A DNA stretch of 8,762 nt from DATKXU01 sp035528905. GTDB taxonomy: Bacteria > Armatimonadota > UBA5829 > DTJY01. The stretch is from NCBI GenBank assembly GCA_035528905.1, contig DATKXU010000053.1, positions 1 to 8,762 on the forward strand, given 5' to 3'. Numbering within the stretch: the stretch's first letter is position 1; each line of letters opens with the position of its first letter. The notes beneath the pieces were generated by a model. That model made no database searches, was not told the DNA's origin, and saw only the letters and a program-made list of their open reading frames with translations. Below, piece by piece: positions 1 through 8,138 of the stretch. The position numbers were made by a program, and so were the translations under genes.

Positions 1-48
1 GCATGGTCGCGCCCTCTTTAACCGATAAGGACAAGGTTGCAAGAGGAA

Positions 49-66
49 ATCTTGAGTTTTCAAGAT
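49..66. repeat. Small perfect inverted repeat in leader
   Basis: ATCTTGA and TCAAGAT form a 7-base-pair palindrome around a GTTT loop, about 160 bases before the first gene. Its size and symmetry would suit an operator for a dimeric regulator, or a small RNA hairpin. No T-run follows that would make it a terminator. No regulator gene is visible in the window, so a role is only inferred. Confidence 0.4.
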
Positions 67-213
67 ACCCGCTGCCCGTCTGACTGCAAGGCGGCTGTAC
101 GCTTGGTATTGCGGATTTCAGTATCCGACAGTACGCTACTCCCCATGCTGTTGCTTCTTGGCTCCCCTAGATGGGGCACGATTCCACCGCAGAATCATGG
201 GGCATGTGTGAGC

Positions 214-217
214 GGAG
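214..217 (+). promoter_or_regulatory. Ribosome binding site for the DUF6361 gene (TTG start)
   Basis: GGAG sits 9 bases before the TTG at 227. An in-frame TGA at 209-211 closes the frame just upstream, and no ATG or GTG lies between that stop and 227. This site therefore supports TTG as the start. The only nearby alternative, ATG at 248, would remove the conserved SW part of the N-terminus. Confidence 0.65.
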
Positions 218-226
218 ATAGTAGCC

Positions 227-1453
227 TTGGGTTCCTATCTGTCTTGGATGGATCACTCCGAGCAAGCGCGACGGAAGATGCTCGATGTGATCGACCTCTT
301 TGCCGAGCAGGATACCCGTGACGAACTCGGCCTCGGCTCGGTTCGCGATGCGTTCTCAGACCTCCTCTTCCCCGGCACCAGCACCATCCAGACGCGCGCC
401 AAGTACTTCCTCTTCGTGCCGTGGATTTATCTTTCTCTGGAGAGGACCTGCGTCGAGTCAGCCAAGGTGGCCCAACGGGCTCGCCACATGGAGATCGACC
501 TGATCAATGCGCTGGCCGAGTCGGACGACAAGGACGGTATCATTGGCATCCAGGCGCGCAAGAGCCTCCAACGGCTGCCTAGCAATATCTACTGGCAGGG
601 CCTTTCCCGGCTGGGTATCCGGGTATTTCCTGGTTCCCAGGACCAGTACCACCGTTCGCTCGACTCGTTCTACAGAGCCGTGGACAATGCGCCCCCCAGC
701 GAAGACCCGGAGGCTAGGCCGGGAAGTGCGCGGCTCAACTGGCACTCGGGCCTGCCCCAAGTACCCAAGAAATTTCCGCACAAAGCCGGTTTTGCCCTCA
801 ACAGAAATGAGGCACGGTATCTGTTGGAACGGATCATGAATTGCGCTAACGGGACCTACTTCGCGTTCCTCGTTGATCGGGCGCGTCCGTGGGAGAATGT
901 GAAATTCCCTTGGGAGCATCCGCAATATGGTGAGCTTTCCGCCCGCATCAAGGATTACATCGAGCACGCCCGGAACTTCTCCGAAAGCATGTGGGGCGCC
1001 GCGCTTCTCTACAACTTGATGCTAGCCGAGTCTCAGCCTTCGGAAGGACGCGCCAACCAATATGAGGCAGCCATCGAAGAAGAATGGTGGCCGATGATCC
1101 AGGAGCGCCACCACGTGCTCCAAGAGTGGGATCGAAAGCGCTTCTGGGAAGTCTCACAGCGGGGTAACCCGCGCATCGGTCCCCCCACCAAGCTCTTTGT
1201 AGAGTCCTGGCTGGATTTGGTCCAGTCGAGCACCAAGCCCAAGGAGATCATTCGTAGCGATAAGGCGCGCGACATGATACAGAACCGCGAGCGGGCCTTG
1301 AAGCGCAGCTTGGCCCGCCTTGCCAACCGCCGTGCCTTGGAGAATTGGAACGGGGACTCCGGAAGCGCCCAACTGAACTTCCGCTGGCCGGTTGTTCAGC
1401 GAATCGTCGCCGATATCCTGGTGGGTCTGGGGAAGGAGCCATCGGATGCTTGA
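227..1453 (+). CDS. DUF6361 family protein, first gene of a defence-type operon (Azaca ZacA-like)
   Basis: This encodes a 408-residue protein I recognise as DUF6361 from its N-terminus. It has an SWMDHSE motif at about residues 6-12, then a strongly conserved block at residues 31-68 containing RDELGLGS, VRDAFSDLLFPGTST and RAKYFLFVPWIY. The biochemical activity of the family is unknown to me. There is no Walker box, HKD, nuclease or methylase motif, and no signal peptide or membrane segment, so a cytoplasmic protein is expected. The middle is rich in tryptophan and charged residues, and the C-terminus (about 330-390) is strongly basic and arginine-rich, compatible with nucleic-acid contact. 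The start is TTG at 227, chosen because the conserved N-terminus needs it and a stop lies 18 bases upstream. The last 8 bases overlap the PLD gene. Family call is fairly sure; the assignment as Azaca ZacA rests on gene order and memory. Confidence 0.9.
   Translation: MGSYLSWMDHSEQARRKMLDVIDLFAEQDTRDELGLGSVRDAFSDLLFPGTSTIQTRAKYFLFVPWIYLSLERTCVESAKVAQRARHMEIDLINALAESDDKDGIIGIQARKSLQRLPSNIYWQGLSRLGIRVFPGSQDQYHRSLDSFYRAVDNAPPSEDPEARPGSARLNWHSGLPQVPKKFPHKAGFALNRNEARYLLERIMNCANGTYFAFLVDRARPWENVKFPWEHPQYGELSARIKDYIEHARNFSESMWGAALLYNLMLAESQPSEGRANQYEAAIEEEWWPMIQERHHVLQEWDRKRFWEVSQRGNPRIGPPTKLFVESWLDLVQSSTKPKEIIRSDKARDMIQNRERALKRSLARLANRRALENWNGDSGSAQLNFRWPVVQRIVADILVGLGKEPSDA
1431..1438 (+). promoter_or_regulatory. 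Strong ribosome binding site for the PLD gene
   Basis: GGAAGGAG lies 7 bases before the ATG at 1446, inside the last codons of the DUF6361 gene. It decides the start of the PLD gene. The frame is open back to an ATG at 1392, but that would add 18 residues encoded wholly within the upstream gene and lacks such a site. Confidence 0.75.
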
Positions 1454-3329
1454 GCCCACAGACCGCACGCTCTTCCTTGATGCCCTCCGTCCGCCTTTGG
1501 GGTACAAGCTGGACTTTGCCATAGGCACTACCTACAGCCTCGATCTCTTGTCGCTCCTCACCGTGCAATTGGCGTTTGCGTTCTCGGACTGGGAGGATAG
1601 TGAAGGCAAGCCGACAGCTGAGCCCTTGGCATTGCTCAAGGCCGTGCGAGAGTACAGCGACCACGTAGCTCTCTTCTGCCAGGCAGGGAGGATTGCCGTC
1701 CCGCCAAAGTACCAGGCCCTCTACATGAACCTCGAGCCCAATGTCTTCGCATGCTCGGCGCCCTTACTCGGCGGGCACTTCCACCCGAAGCTCTGGGTGC
1801 TGCGCTACGCCGGAGACGAGAGCGTAATCTACAAAGTCATCTGCGCAACGCGAAACCTCACATTTGATATGTCGTGGGACGCCATGCTTGTCCTCGAGGG
1901 TGAACTCGTAGATCGACGAAAGGCCATTGCTGCCTGTCATCCACTGGGGGACTTTGTGGCGGCGCTGCCCAAACTGGTCGTGCGTTCAATGTCGGAGACT
2001 TGGGAAGAGCGCATCAAGAAGATGGCGGAAGAAGTCCGCCGCGTCAAGTTCAGCGTTCCAGAGCAGTTTGATGACTGCCGCTTCTGGCCGCTGGGGATTG
2101 AAGGCCACAACAAGTCGCCGTTCGATGGGGACATCCGGCGCCTTCTCATTGTTTCACCTTTCCTAGGCGAAGGGGCTCTGAAAGAACTGTCGGTCCCTGA
2201 AGCCGATAACATCCTCATCTCTCGGATTGACATGCTGTGCAAGCTCGACCCGAAGGCGCTAGATCAGTTCAAGTCAGTCTACAGCCTCAGTGCTGCGGCT
2301 ATTGTGGAACCTTCGGAAGCGGTCGACACCGACGCTGAATCCACAGGAGAATCGCCATCGGAGTCTTCGGCAGGCACGGCTTTGCCCGAGCAGGGTCTCC
2401 ACGCCAAGGTCTACATCGGCGATGCCGGGTGGAATTCGAGTGTATGGGTTGGCTCAGCCAACGCGACCTCAGCCGGCCTGCACCGGAATGTTGAGTTCTT
2501 GGTGGAGCTTATCGGCAAGAAGAGTGGTTGTGGGATTGATGAATTCATGGCAGCAACGGGCCAACACAGTTTTTGCCAATTGCTTGAGCCCTTCCGTTGC
2601 GACGCAAAAGAATTCGAGCCCGAAGACCCTGCTGCGATGAAACAGGAGCGACTGCTGGATAACGTGGCTGTGAAACTGGCCAAGGCACAACTCCGCATCG
2701 TTGTCGAACCAGCGGATTCCCCAGATGAGTTTCGCATAAAGCTGGCACTGCCATCTGGTGGCAAACTGAAACTGCCTGCAGGTGTTGCGGTTGTCACCTG
2801 GCCGATCAGCCTGAAAAGGTCCGCTGCTGTGCCCGTTGAAGCGGGTGCATTCGAACTCGCCGTCTTTGAGAAGGTCTCCTTGCAGGCGCTGACATCATTT
2901 TTCGCCTTTGAGCTATCGCCAACGGACAGGGCGCTCGTGCCGCCGAGGCAGTTTGTCCTGACACTACCGCTCGATGGCGCACCAGCTGACCGCAGGGAAC
3001 GGCTCCTCCAGACGATCCTGCAGAACCGGGAGCAGGTACTGAGATTCCTGCTGCTTCTACTCGGAAATCCCGAGGAACTGCGAGCAGCCGCGTTCGGCGA
3101 CATCTCGGGCGATGCGGAAGGCAGCGGCACCGCCACGGGCGTCATCCTGAGCAAGTCCTTCTTCGAATCTCTGTTGCGAGCTCTCGTGCGCCATCCAGAA
3201 AGCCTGGATTCCGTCAGCAAGGTGATTGAGGACCTCCGTGCCAGCCCCAATGCAGCGGACCTGCTTCCGCCGGGTCTTGACGACGTCTGGTCCCCCATCT
3301 GGAAGGCCCGCCAGGAGATGAAGGCATGA
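1446..3329 (+). CDS. Phospholipase D-like (HKD superfamily) protein, Azaca ZacB-like
   Basis: This encodes 627 residues from the ATG at 1446, which overlaps the upstream stop by 8 bases. Two PLD half-sites are visible. The first is HPK at residues 113-115, followed by ATRNLT at 134-139, where RN replaces the usual GSxN. The second is canonical: HAK at 319-321, Asp326, then GSANAT at 336-341. A strand like LLIVSPFLGEG near residue 234 opens the second PLD domain, as in other PLD proteins. An acidic, serine-rich stretch (about 292-312) just before the second motif looks like a flexible loop. The C-terminal 270 residues are not recognised. PLD-fold proteins in defence loci, such as DISARM DrmC, are usually treated as nucleases rather than lipases, and that is my preferred reading. 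No membrane segment is seen. The gene is translationally coupled to both neighbours. Confidence 0.93.
   Translation: MLEPTDRTLFLDALRPPLGYKLDFAIGTTYSLDLLSLLTVQLAFAFSDWEDSEGKPTAEPLALLKAVREYSDHVALFCQAGRIAVPPKYQALYMNLEPNVFACSAPLLGGHFHPKLWVLRYAGDESVIYKVICATRNLTFDMSWDAMLVLEGELVDRRKAIAACHPLGDFVAALPKLVVRSMSETWEERIKKMAEEVRRVKFSVPEQFDDCRFWPLGIEGHNKSPFDGDIRRLLIVSPFLGEGALKELSVPEADNILISRIDMLCKLDPKALDQFKSVYSLSAAAIVEPSEAVDTDAESTGESPSESSAGTALPEQGLHAKVYIGDAGWNSSVWVGSANATSAGLHRNVEFLVELIGKKSGCGIDEFMAATGQHSFCQLLEPFRCDAKEFEPEDPAAMKQERLLDNVAVKLAKAQLRIVVEPADSPDEFRIKLALPSGGKLKLPAGVAVVTWPISLKRSAAVPVEAGAFELAVFEKVSLQALTSFFAFELSPTDRALVPPRQFVLTLPLDGAPADRRERLLQTILQNREQVLRFLLLLLGNPEELRAAAFGDISGDAEGSGTATGVILSKSFFESLLRALVRHPESLDSVSKVIEDLRASPNAADLLPPGLDDVWSPIWKARQEMKA
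3313..3317 (+). promoter_or_regulatory. Ribosome binding site for the helicase gene
   Basis: AGGAG is 8 bases before the ATG at 3326. The start overlaps the PLD stop as ATGA, a classic coupling arrangement that supports this start codon. Confidence 0.7.
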
Positions 3330-6300
3330 CAGAGGAACGGATCGATCCTCAGAAAAGCCTCGTCACGCTGAAGGACTTCCAACGGCGAACGGTTGAGTAC
3401 ATCTTCAGGCGGATGTACCAGGACCCAAAGCCGACCCGGCGATTTCTCCTCGCGGACGAGGTGGGCCTTGGGAAGACGCTCGTGGCGCGCGGCATCGTTG
3501 CAAAGGCCATCGAGCATCTCTGGGACAAGGTGCGGCGAATAGACGTTGTCTACATCTGTTCCAACTCGGCCATCGCCCGCCAGAACATCAACCGGCTCAA
3601 CGTAACCGGCCAGCGTGATTTCGCCCTGGCCTCGCGCATCACCCTTCTGCCCATCGTCCTGGGCGAGAGGGGCATGGACACGAAGCTCAATTTCGTGTCC
3701 TTCACGCCGGGGACATCCTTCGACTTGAAGAGCAATCTCGGGATTGTCAGGGAGCGAGCGCTCCTCTTCCGGCTCCTCGAAGAACCGTGGCGGCTCAGGG
3801 GCAAGGCACCGGTGAATGTTCTGAAGGGCAACGCGGGGTCTGCCAGTTTTCGTTACAGTCTGAAGCACCTGAGCGAATCCCATCACATTGATGATGCGAT
3901 ATACAGAAAATTCTCAGAAACCGTGGCGGGGAAGGACGATATCCGCCAGCGGTTTCTCCGCTTGTGCGAACACTACCCGCGATCGGACAGCCGAACGAGC
4001 TGGGAGATTCAGGAGGAGCGCAATCGGGTAATCGGACAGCTGCGGGGGCTTCTGGCCCGTACATGCCTGGAATCGCTTCAGCCCGACCTCATCATCCTGG
4101 ACGAATTCCAGCGATTCAAACACCTCTTGGATGGTGACAGCGAGGCGGCGCAAATTGCCCGAGACCTCTTTGACTACTGCGATGAGACGTCCGAGGCCCG
4201 TGTGCTTCTCCTTTCGGCGACTCCTTACAAGATGTACACACTGGCTCAGGAGAACTCGGACGACGATCACTACGTCGACTTCATGCGCACAGTGAAGTTC
4301 CTGCTCAATGATTCGAAAGAGGCTGAGGTCTTCGAGTCCTGCCTCAACGACTACCGCCGGGAACTCTACCGCATCGGGGATGGCGGTACTGAGAAACTGA
4401 TGAAGGCAAAGGCAGATATGGAAAGCCGACTCCGTCAGGTCATGGTGCGTACGGAGCGCTTGGCCTCCACGGTCGACCGCAATGGCATGCTTGTGGAAGT
4501 ACCACCTGAAGGACTCCACCTACACACCAGGGACGTCCACGACTACGTCGCGCTGCAGGATCTTGCCCGCGACCTCGAACACCATGACATCCTCGAATAC
4601 TGGAAAAGTGCACCGTACCTGCTGAACTTCATGGAGAACTACGAGTTCAAGGAACGACTTCTTGAGAACCTCGATGACCCGAGCCGGCACGATCGGGCAA
4701 GCAAACTCCTTTCGGCATGCTCGCCTGCGCTGCTTAATCGACAGGAGGTCGAGAAGTATGCGCAACTGGACCCGAGCAATGCCCGGATGCGGGAACTCCT
4801 TGCCAGGACGGTGTATCGGGGGGCGTGGAAACTGCTTTGGGTGCCTCCGTCGTTGAGCTACTACCAGCCCGAGGAGCCTTTTACCGACCCGCAGTTGCAG
4901 GGATTTACGAAGAAGCTAGTTTTTTCCTGCTGGAAGGTTGTCCCCAAAGCCATAGCGGTTCTGGCGAGCTATGAGGCCGAGCGGCAAATGATCCTGTCGC
5001 TCGATCCAGAAGCAAGCAACACGCCCGACGCAAGGAAGAAACGTCGTCGGCTTCTCCAGTTCGCCAGGAGCGACGGCCGCCTCACCGCCATGCCGGTTCT
5101 TGCGCTGATTTACCCCTGCGCAGCGCTTTGCCGTTTTGACCCTCTGCTTGCGCGCTACATCTCGCACGACGGGCAACTGGTGCCCGCGTCCAGAATGCTT
5201 GAGGTGGTCCGGAAGCAGCTTGAGAAAGTGCTGGAGCCTCTCGTCCGGAAGTCCGAGCCGACATCGCCGCCCGATGAGTCGTGGTACTGGGCGGCCCCTC
5301 TGCTCCTTGATCTCTCGTACGACAAAACCGCAACGCTTCAGTGGTTTGACCAGGAGGGGCTGGCGCAGCGATGGGCTGGCATCGAGGAGGAGAACGGGGC
5401 TCGGACAGCGGATGAAGGCGACGAACCCTCCCGCTGGGCAGATCACGTGGCCCAGGCGCACGCGCTTCTGAAGGGGGAGATCAGGCTGGGGACTCCGCCA
5501 CCCAATCTTTGTGATGTCGTTGCCCAGATGGCCATCTCCGCACCGGGAGTGACAGCCCTTCGGGCAATATCGCGTGTTGTGGGCGGCTCCAGCGCCTGGC
5601 GCAATCCGGTCATCAGAAATGCCGCGGCCCGCCTAAGCTACGGCTTCCTGACGCTCTTCAACCAGCCTGAAGTGACCGCTATGATCCGAGGCAAGAATCC
5701 ACAGGAGCCTTACTGGCAGAGGGTGCTCGAATACTGCCGGGCTGGCAATATCCAGTCCATGCTCGACGAGTACGTCCATGTCCTCCGCGAATCTCTGGGG
5801 CTGTTCAGTAGCGAGACGAAGGAAACGGCCGACGAGATAGCGGACGCTGTTATCGACGCCCTGTCGCTGCGCACAACGACGCTGGGCGTGGACGTGTTCC
5901 GAACCCAGGGCTCACGAATGGAAATGGACGAGGATTCCCCCCGCATGCGCGCAAGATTTGCCATGCGGTTTGGCCAGGACAAGCAGGAGGATACGGAGGA
6001 AACCACACGCGCCGACCAGGTGAGGGCTGCGTTCAATTCGCCGTTCTGGCCGTTTGTGCTGGCGACGACCTCGGTGGGACAGGAAGGCTTGGATTTCCAC
6101 ACCTATTGTCACGCGGTGGTCCACTGGAACCTTCCCTCAAACCCCGTGGACCTCGAGCAGCGCGAGGGCCGCGTGCATCGGTATAAAGGCCATGCCGTGA
6201 GAAAAAACGTTGCTGCGGCACACGAGGCTGTCGCCGGCCATAAGAAGTTTGGCGACCCGTGGGGCGTGATGTTCGACGCAGCTCGGGTGGCTCGAACTGA

Positions 6301-6556
6301 TCAGACGAGCGAGCTGATTCCGTATTGGGTCACGCAGAATTCGGACGCCGCCAGAATCGAGCGGCACGTCCCGGCTTTCCGGCTAAGTGAGGACAGCGAG
6401 CACTACGAACTCCTGTGCCGCTCGCTTGCCGTCTACCGAATGGCGTTCGGTCAGAACCGCCAGGAGGACTTGGTGCGGTTTCTGGTGACACAGATCAAGC
6501 CAAATGAGATTGACAGGATTGGCGCCCAGTTAAGGATCGACCTGAGCCCGCCGTAG
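3326..6556 (+). CDS. SNF2/DEAD-like superfamily II helicase, Azaca ZacC-like
   Basis: This encodes a 1076-residue ATP-dependent helicase or translocase. The first RecA lobe shows a Q-type DFQ at residues 17-19, Walker A ADEVGLGKT at 43-51, Walker B LDEFQ at 258-262 and motif III SATP at 297-300. The second lobe shows motif V TTSVGQEGLDFH at 914-925 and motif VI EQREGRVHRYKGH at 944-956. The DEVGLGKT form and the C-terminal FGQNRQEDL at 1041-1049 are typical of large SNF2-like helicases of defence loci such as DISARM. All key catalytic residues are present, so the enzyme looks active. About 500 residues with no recognised domain separate the lobes (about 390-880), far more than a minimal helicase needs, and may hold target or partner recognition. 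The start overlaps the PLD stop by 4 bases. The helicase call is firm; substrate and direction of movement cannot be read from sequence. Confidence 0.95.
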   Translation: MTEERIDPQKSLVTLKDFQRRTVEYIFRRMYQDPKPTRRFLLADEVGLGKTLVARGIVAKAIEHLWDKVRRIDVVYICSNSAIARQNINRLNVTGQRDFALASRITLLPIVLGERGMDTKLNFVSFTPGTSFDLKSNLGIVRERALLFRLLEEPWRLRGKAPVNVLKGNAGSASFRYSLKHLSESHHIDDAIYRKFSETVAGKDDIRQRFLRLCEHYPRSDSRTSWEIQEERNRVIGQLRGLLARTCLESLQPDLIILDEFQRFKHLLDGDSEAAQIARDLFDYCDETSEARVLLLSATPYKMYTLAQENSDDDHYVDFMRTVKFLLNDSKEAEVFESCLNDYRRELYRIGDGGTEKLMKAKADMESRLRQVMVRTERLASTVDRNGMLVEVPPEGLHLHTRDVHDYVALQDLARDLEHHDILEYWKSAPYLLNFMENYEFKERLLENLDDPSRHDRASKLLSACSPALLNRQEVEKYAQLDPSNARMRELLARTVYRGAWKLLWVPPSLSYYQPEEPFTDPQLQGFTKKLVFSCWKVVPKAIAVLASYEAERQMILSLDPEASNTPDARKKRRRLLQFARSDGRLTAMPVLALIYPCAALCRFDPLLARYISHDGQLVPASRMLEVVRKQLEKVLEPLVRKSEPTSPPDESWYWAAPLLLDLSYDKTATLQWFDQEGLAQRWAGIEEENGARTADEGDEPSRWADHVAQAHALLKGEIRLGTPPPNLCDVVAQMAISAPGVTALRAISRVVGGSSAWRNPVIRNAAARLSYGFLTLFNQPEVTAMIRGKNPQEPYWQRVLEYCRAGNIQSMLDEYVHVLRESLGLFSSETKETADEIADAVIDALSLRTTTLGVDVFRTQGSRMEMDEDSPRMRARFAMRFGQDKQEDTEETTRADQVRAAFNSPFWPFVLATTSVGQEGLDFHTYCHAVVHWNLPSNPVDLEQREGRVHRYKGHAVRKNVAAAHEAVAGHKKFGDPWGVMFDAARVARTDQTSELIPYWVTQNSDAARIERHVPAFRLSEDSEHYELLCRSLAVYRMAFGQNRQEDLVRFLVTQIKPNEIDRIGAQLRIDLSPP

Positions 6557-6559
6557 GAC

Positions 6560-6564
6560 AGGAA
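6560..6564 (+). promoter_or_regulatory. Ribosome binding site for the nuclease gene
   Basis: AGGAA lies 9 bases before the ATG at 6574, in the 17-base gap after the helicase stop. A second purine run (GCGGAAG) directly abuts the ATG and is too close to be the main site. Confidence 0.55.
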
Positions 6565-6573
6565 CTGCGGAAG

Positions 6574-8073
6574 ATGCCAACACACAATAACATTTTCAAG
6601 CTGTCAAAAACGAAGTTCGTGGCGGGCATCCAATGCCTCAAACGGCTTTATTTCATGTGTTATCGCAAAGATCTTGCCCCCCCGATATTATCGGCACAGC
6701 AGGCCATCTTTGACACCGGCACCGAGGTGGGCCGTCTTGCGAGGCAGCTATTCCCTGACGGCGTGCTCATAGATGATGACGCATTGCATCACAGTGACGC
6801 TGTCGCTAAGACCAAAAAGCTCATAAGCCAGAGAGAAGTCTCTTCCATCTTTGAGGCTGGCTTTGCAACAGGTAATGTTCTCATCCGCACCGACATCCTG
6901 GAGCGCTGTTCGGGCAGGCGCTGGCGGCTTTTGGAGGTGAAGTCGTCCACGAAGGTGAAGGAAGCAAACTTCTACGATGTTGCGCTGCAGAGCCATGTGC
7001 TGAAGCAATCGGGAATCGCCGTCGATGCTGAGTGTCTTGTCCACATCAATAACGCCTACGTCTACAACGGCAAGCGGCTGGATTTGTCGAAGTTCTTCTC
7101 CGTAGAGGATATTTCCCAGCAGATCGAGAAACTCGCCCCCAGCTTACCGAAGCTCATTCGCGAACAGCAGGAGGTGCTTTCATCTGATTCGGCGCCAGAC
7201 ATTGGACCCGGTAAACATTGCTTCAGTCCGTATGAATGCGAATTCTACGACCATTGCCGCGCGAGTAAACCCGAGCATTGGGTGTGCGACCTGCCTCGGA
7301 TAAGGGCTGATATTCTCACACAACTGGCCGAGGATGGTATCGAGGATATCAGGAAGGTTCCTGGTGACTTCCCGCTGAGCGACCTTCAGCAGCGTATCTG
7401 CCGCTGTGTGAAGAGTGGAAAACCGTTCTTTGGCAGAGGGCTGCGCGCTGATCTCGAAGTGCTTGAGACGCCGATCTACTTTTTGGACTTTGAGACGGTG
7501 ATGCCGGCGATTCCCCTTTACGCTGGCACTCATCCGTATGAAGCCGTGCCGTTCCAGTGGTCGCTGCACAAACTTGGCAGAAACGGCAAATTATCACATC
7601 ACGAATTTCTATGCGATGGGAAAGAAGACCCTCGCGAGGAACTCCTGACGGCGTTCATTGATGCCATCGGGGACAGGGGTAGCATCGTCATGTATACGCC
7701 TTATGAGAAACGCATTCTGAACAACCTTACCGGGGCCTTCCCTGAGCATGCCGACGCGATTGAATCTGTCGTGGGCCGGCTCTTCGACCTGTGCGCCGTA
7801 GTGAGGGATCATGTCTATCACCCTGATTTCGGCTGCTCGTTCTCTCTCAAGTCCGTTCAGCCGGTCCTGGTTCCTGAGATGGGAAGCTACGAGGATCTGG
7901 CCGTGCAGGACGGGTTGCAGGCGGGGATCTCTTTTTTGCGGATGGTGTCTCCAGGAACTTCCGCCGATGAGGCCAGGCGGATTCGAAAAGATCTGCTCGA
8001 ATACTGCGGGCGCGATACGCTGGGAATGGTGAAATTGTATCAGAAGCTTCTTACCGCAACGTCCGGTGCTTAA
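6574..8073 (+). CDS. Two-domain nuclease: RecB/Cas4-like PD-(D/E)XK plus DUF2779 DnaQ-like exonuclease (TM0106 type)
   Basis: This encodes 499 residues. The N-terminal half resembles Cas4/RecB nucleases. It has GTEVGRLARQLFP at 49-61, the catalytic set Asp107 (RTDILE), Glu121 and Lys123 (EVKSS), and four cysteines in Cas4-like arrangement: Cys21 near the N-terminus and Cys216, Cys222, Cys228 in a CFSPYECEFYDHC segment. These could hold an iron-sulfur cluster. The C-terminal half is a DUF2779 domain. YFLDFET at 302-308 gives Asp305 and Glu307, RLFDLC gives Asp405, and YCGRD at 477-481 gives Tyr477 and Asp481. This is a DEDDy-like exonuclease set in an RNase H fold. Both active sites look intact. 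The gene follows the helicase by 17 bases and is probably co-transcribed. I infer DNA-end processing alongside the helicase; the substrate is unknown. It could also be a passenger repair gene rather than a true partner. Confidence 0.93.
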   Translation: MPTHNNIFKLSKTKFVAGIQCLKRLYFMCYRKDLAPPILSAQQAIFDTGTEVGRLARQLFPDGVLIDDDALHHSDAVAKTKKLISQREVSSIFEAGFATGNVLIRTDILERCSGRRWRLLEVKSSTKVKEANFYDVALQSHVLKQSGIAVDAECLVHINNAYVYNGKRLDLSKFFSVEDISQQIEKLAPSLPKLIREQQEVLSSDSAPDIGPGKHCFSPYECEFYDHCRASKPEHWVCDLPRIRADILTQLAEDGIEDIRKVPGDFPLSDLQQRICRCVKSGKPFFGRGLRADLEVLETPIYFLDFETVMPAIPLYAGTHPYEAVPFQWSLHKLGRNGKLSHHEFLCDGKEDPREELLTAFIDAIGDRGSIVMYTPYEKRILNNLTGAFPEHADAIESVVGRLFDLCAVVRDHVYHPDFGCSFSLKSVQPVLVPEMGSYEDLAVQDGLQAGISFLRMVSPGTSADEARRIRKDLLEYCGRDTLGMVKLYQKLLTATSGA

Positions 8074-8138
8074 GGATAGTTGGCGGTAGCGCGCGAGAAG
8101 GCGGTGGCCGGTGAGATGAAACCCTCTCCGCGCCCCCC

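Larger units (their letters stand above)
1..226. other. 5' leader, no gene seen
   Basis: No convincing coding region lies upstream of the operon. An open frame from 37 to 321 exists, but it overlaps the conserved start of the DUF6361 gene in another frame and its product has no recognisable features. The leader holds several small inverted repeats. These are ATCTTGA/TCAAGAT at 49-66, CGGAT/ATCCG at 112-127, and CCCCAT (141-146), which can pair with ATGGGG at 171-176 or, as CCCCATG, with CATGGGG at 196-202. A GTACGCT heptamer is repeated directly near 97-103 and 131-137. I see no confident -35/-10 pair, so the operon promoter is either here but non-consensus or lies upstream of the window. Confidence 0.55.

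Noticed and set aside
1..226. Sigma-70 promoter such as TTGCAA at 37-42 with CAAGAT at 61-66
   Set aside because: Only a weak match to the -10 consensus, with the 7-bp palindrome overlapping it; not better than chance in this sequence.
37..321. Possible 94-residue gene on the plus strand
   Set aside because: It overlaps the conserved start of the DUF6361 gene in another frame, lacks a convincing family signature, and is better explained as chance.
1392..1445. Earlier start for the PLD gene
   Set aside because: It would add 18 residues encoded inside the DUF6361 gene without a ribosome binding site, whereas ATG 1446 has GGAAGGAG at ideal spacing.
2411..3886. Long open frame (491 codons) on the minus strand across the PLD and helicase genes
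   Set aside because: It lies antisense to two clearly conserved coding regions, spans their junction, and its product is low-complexity Ser/Arg-rich. It is a shadow of GC-rich codon use.
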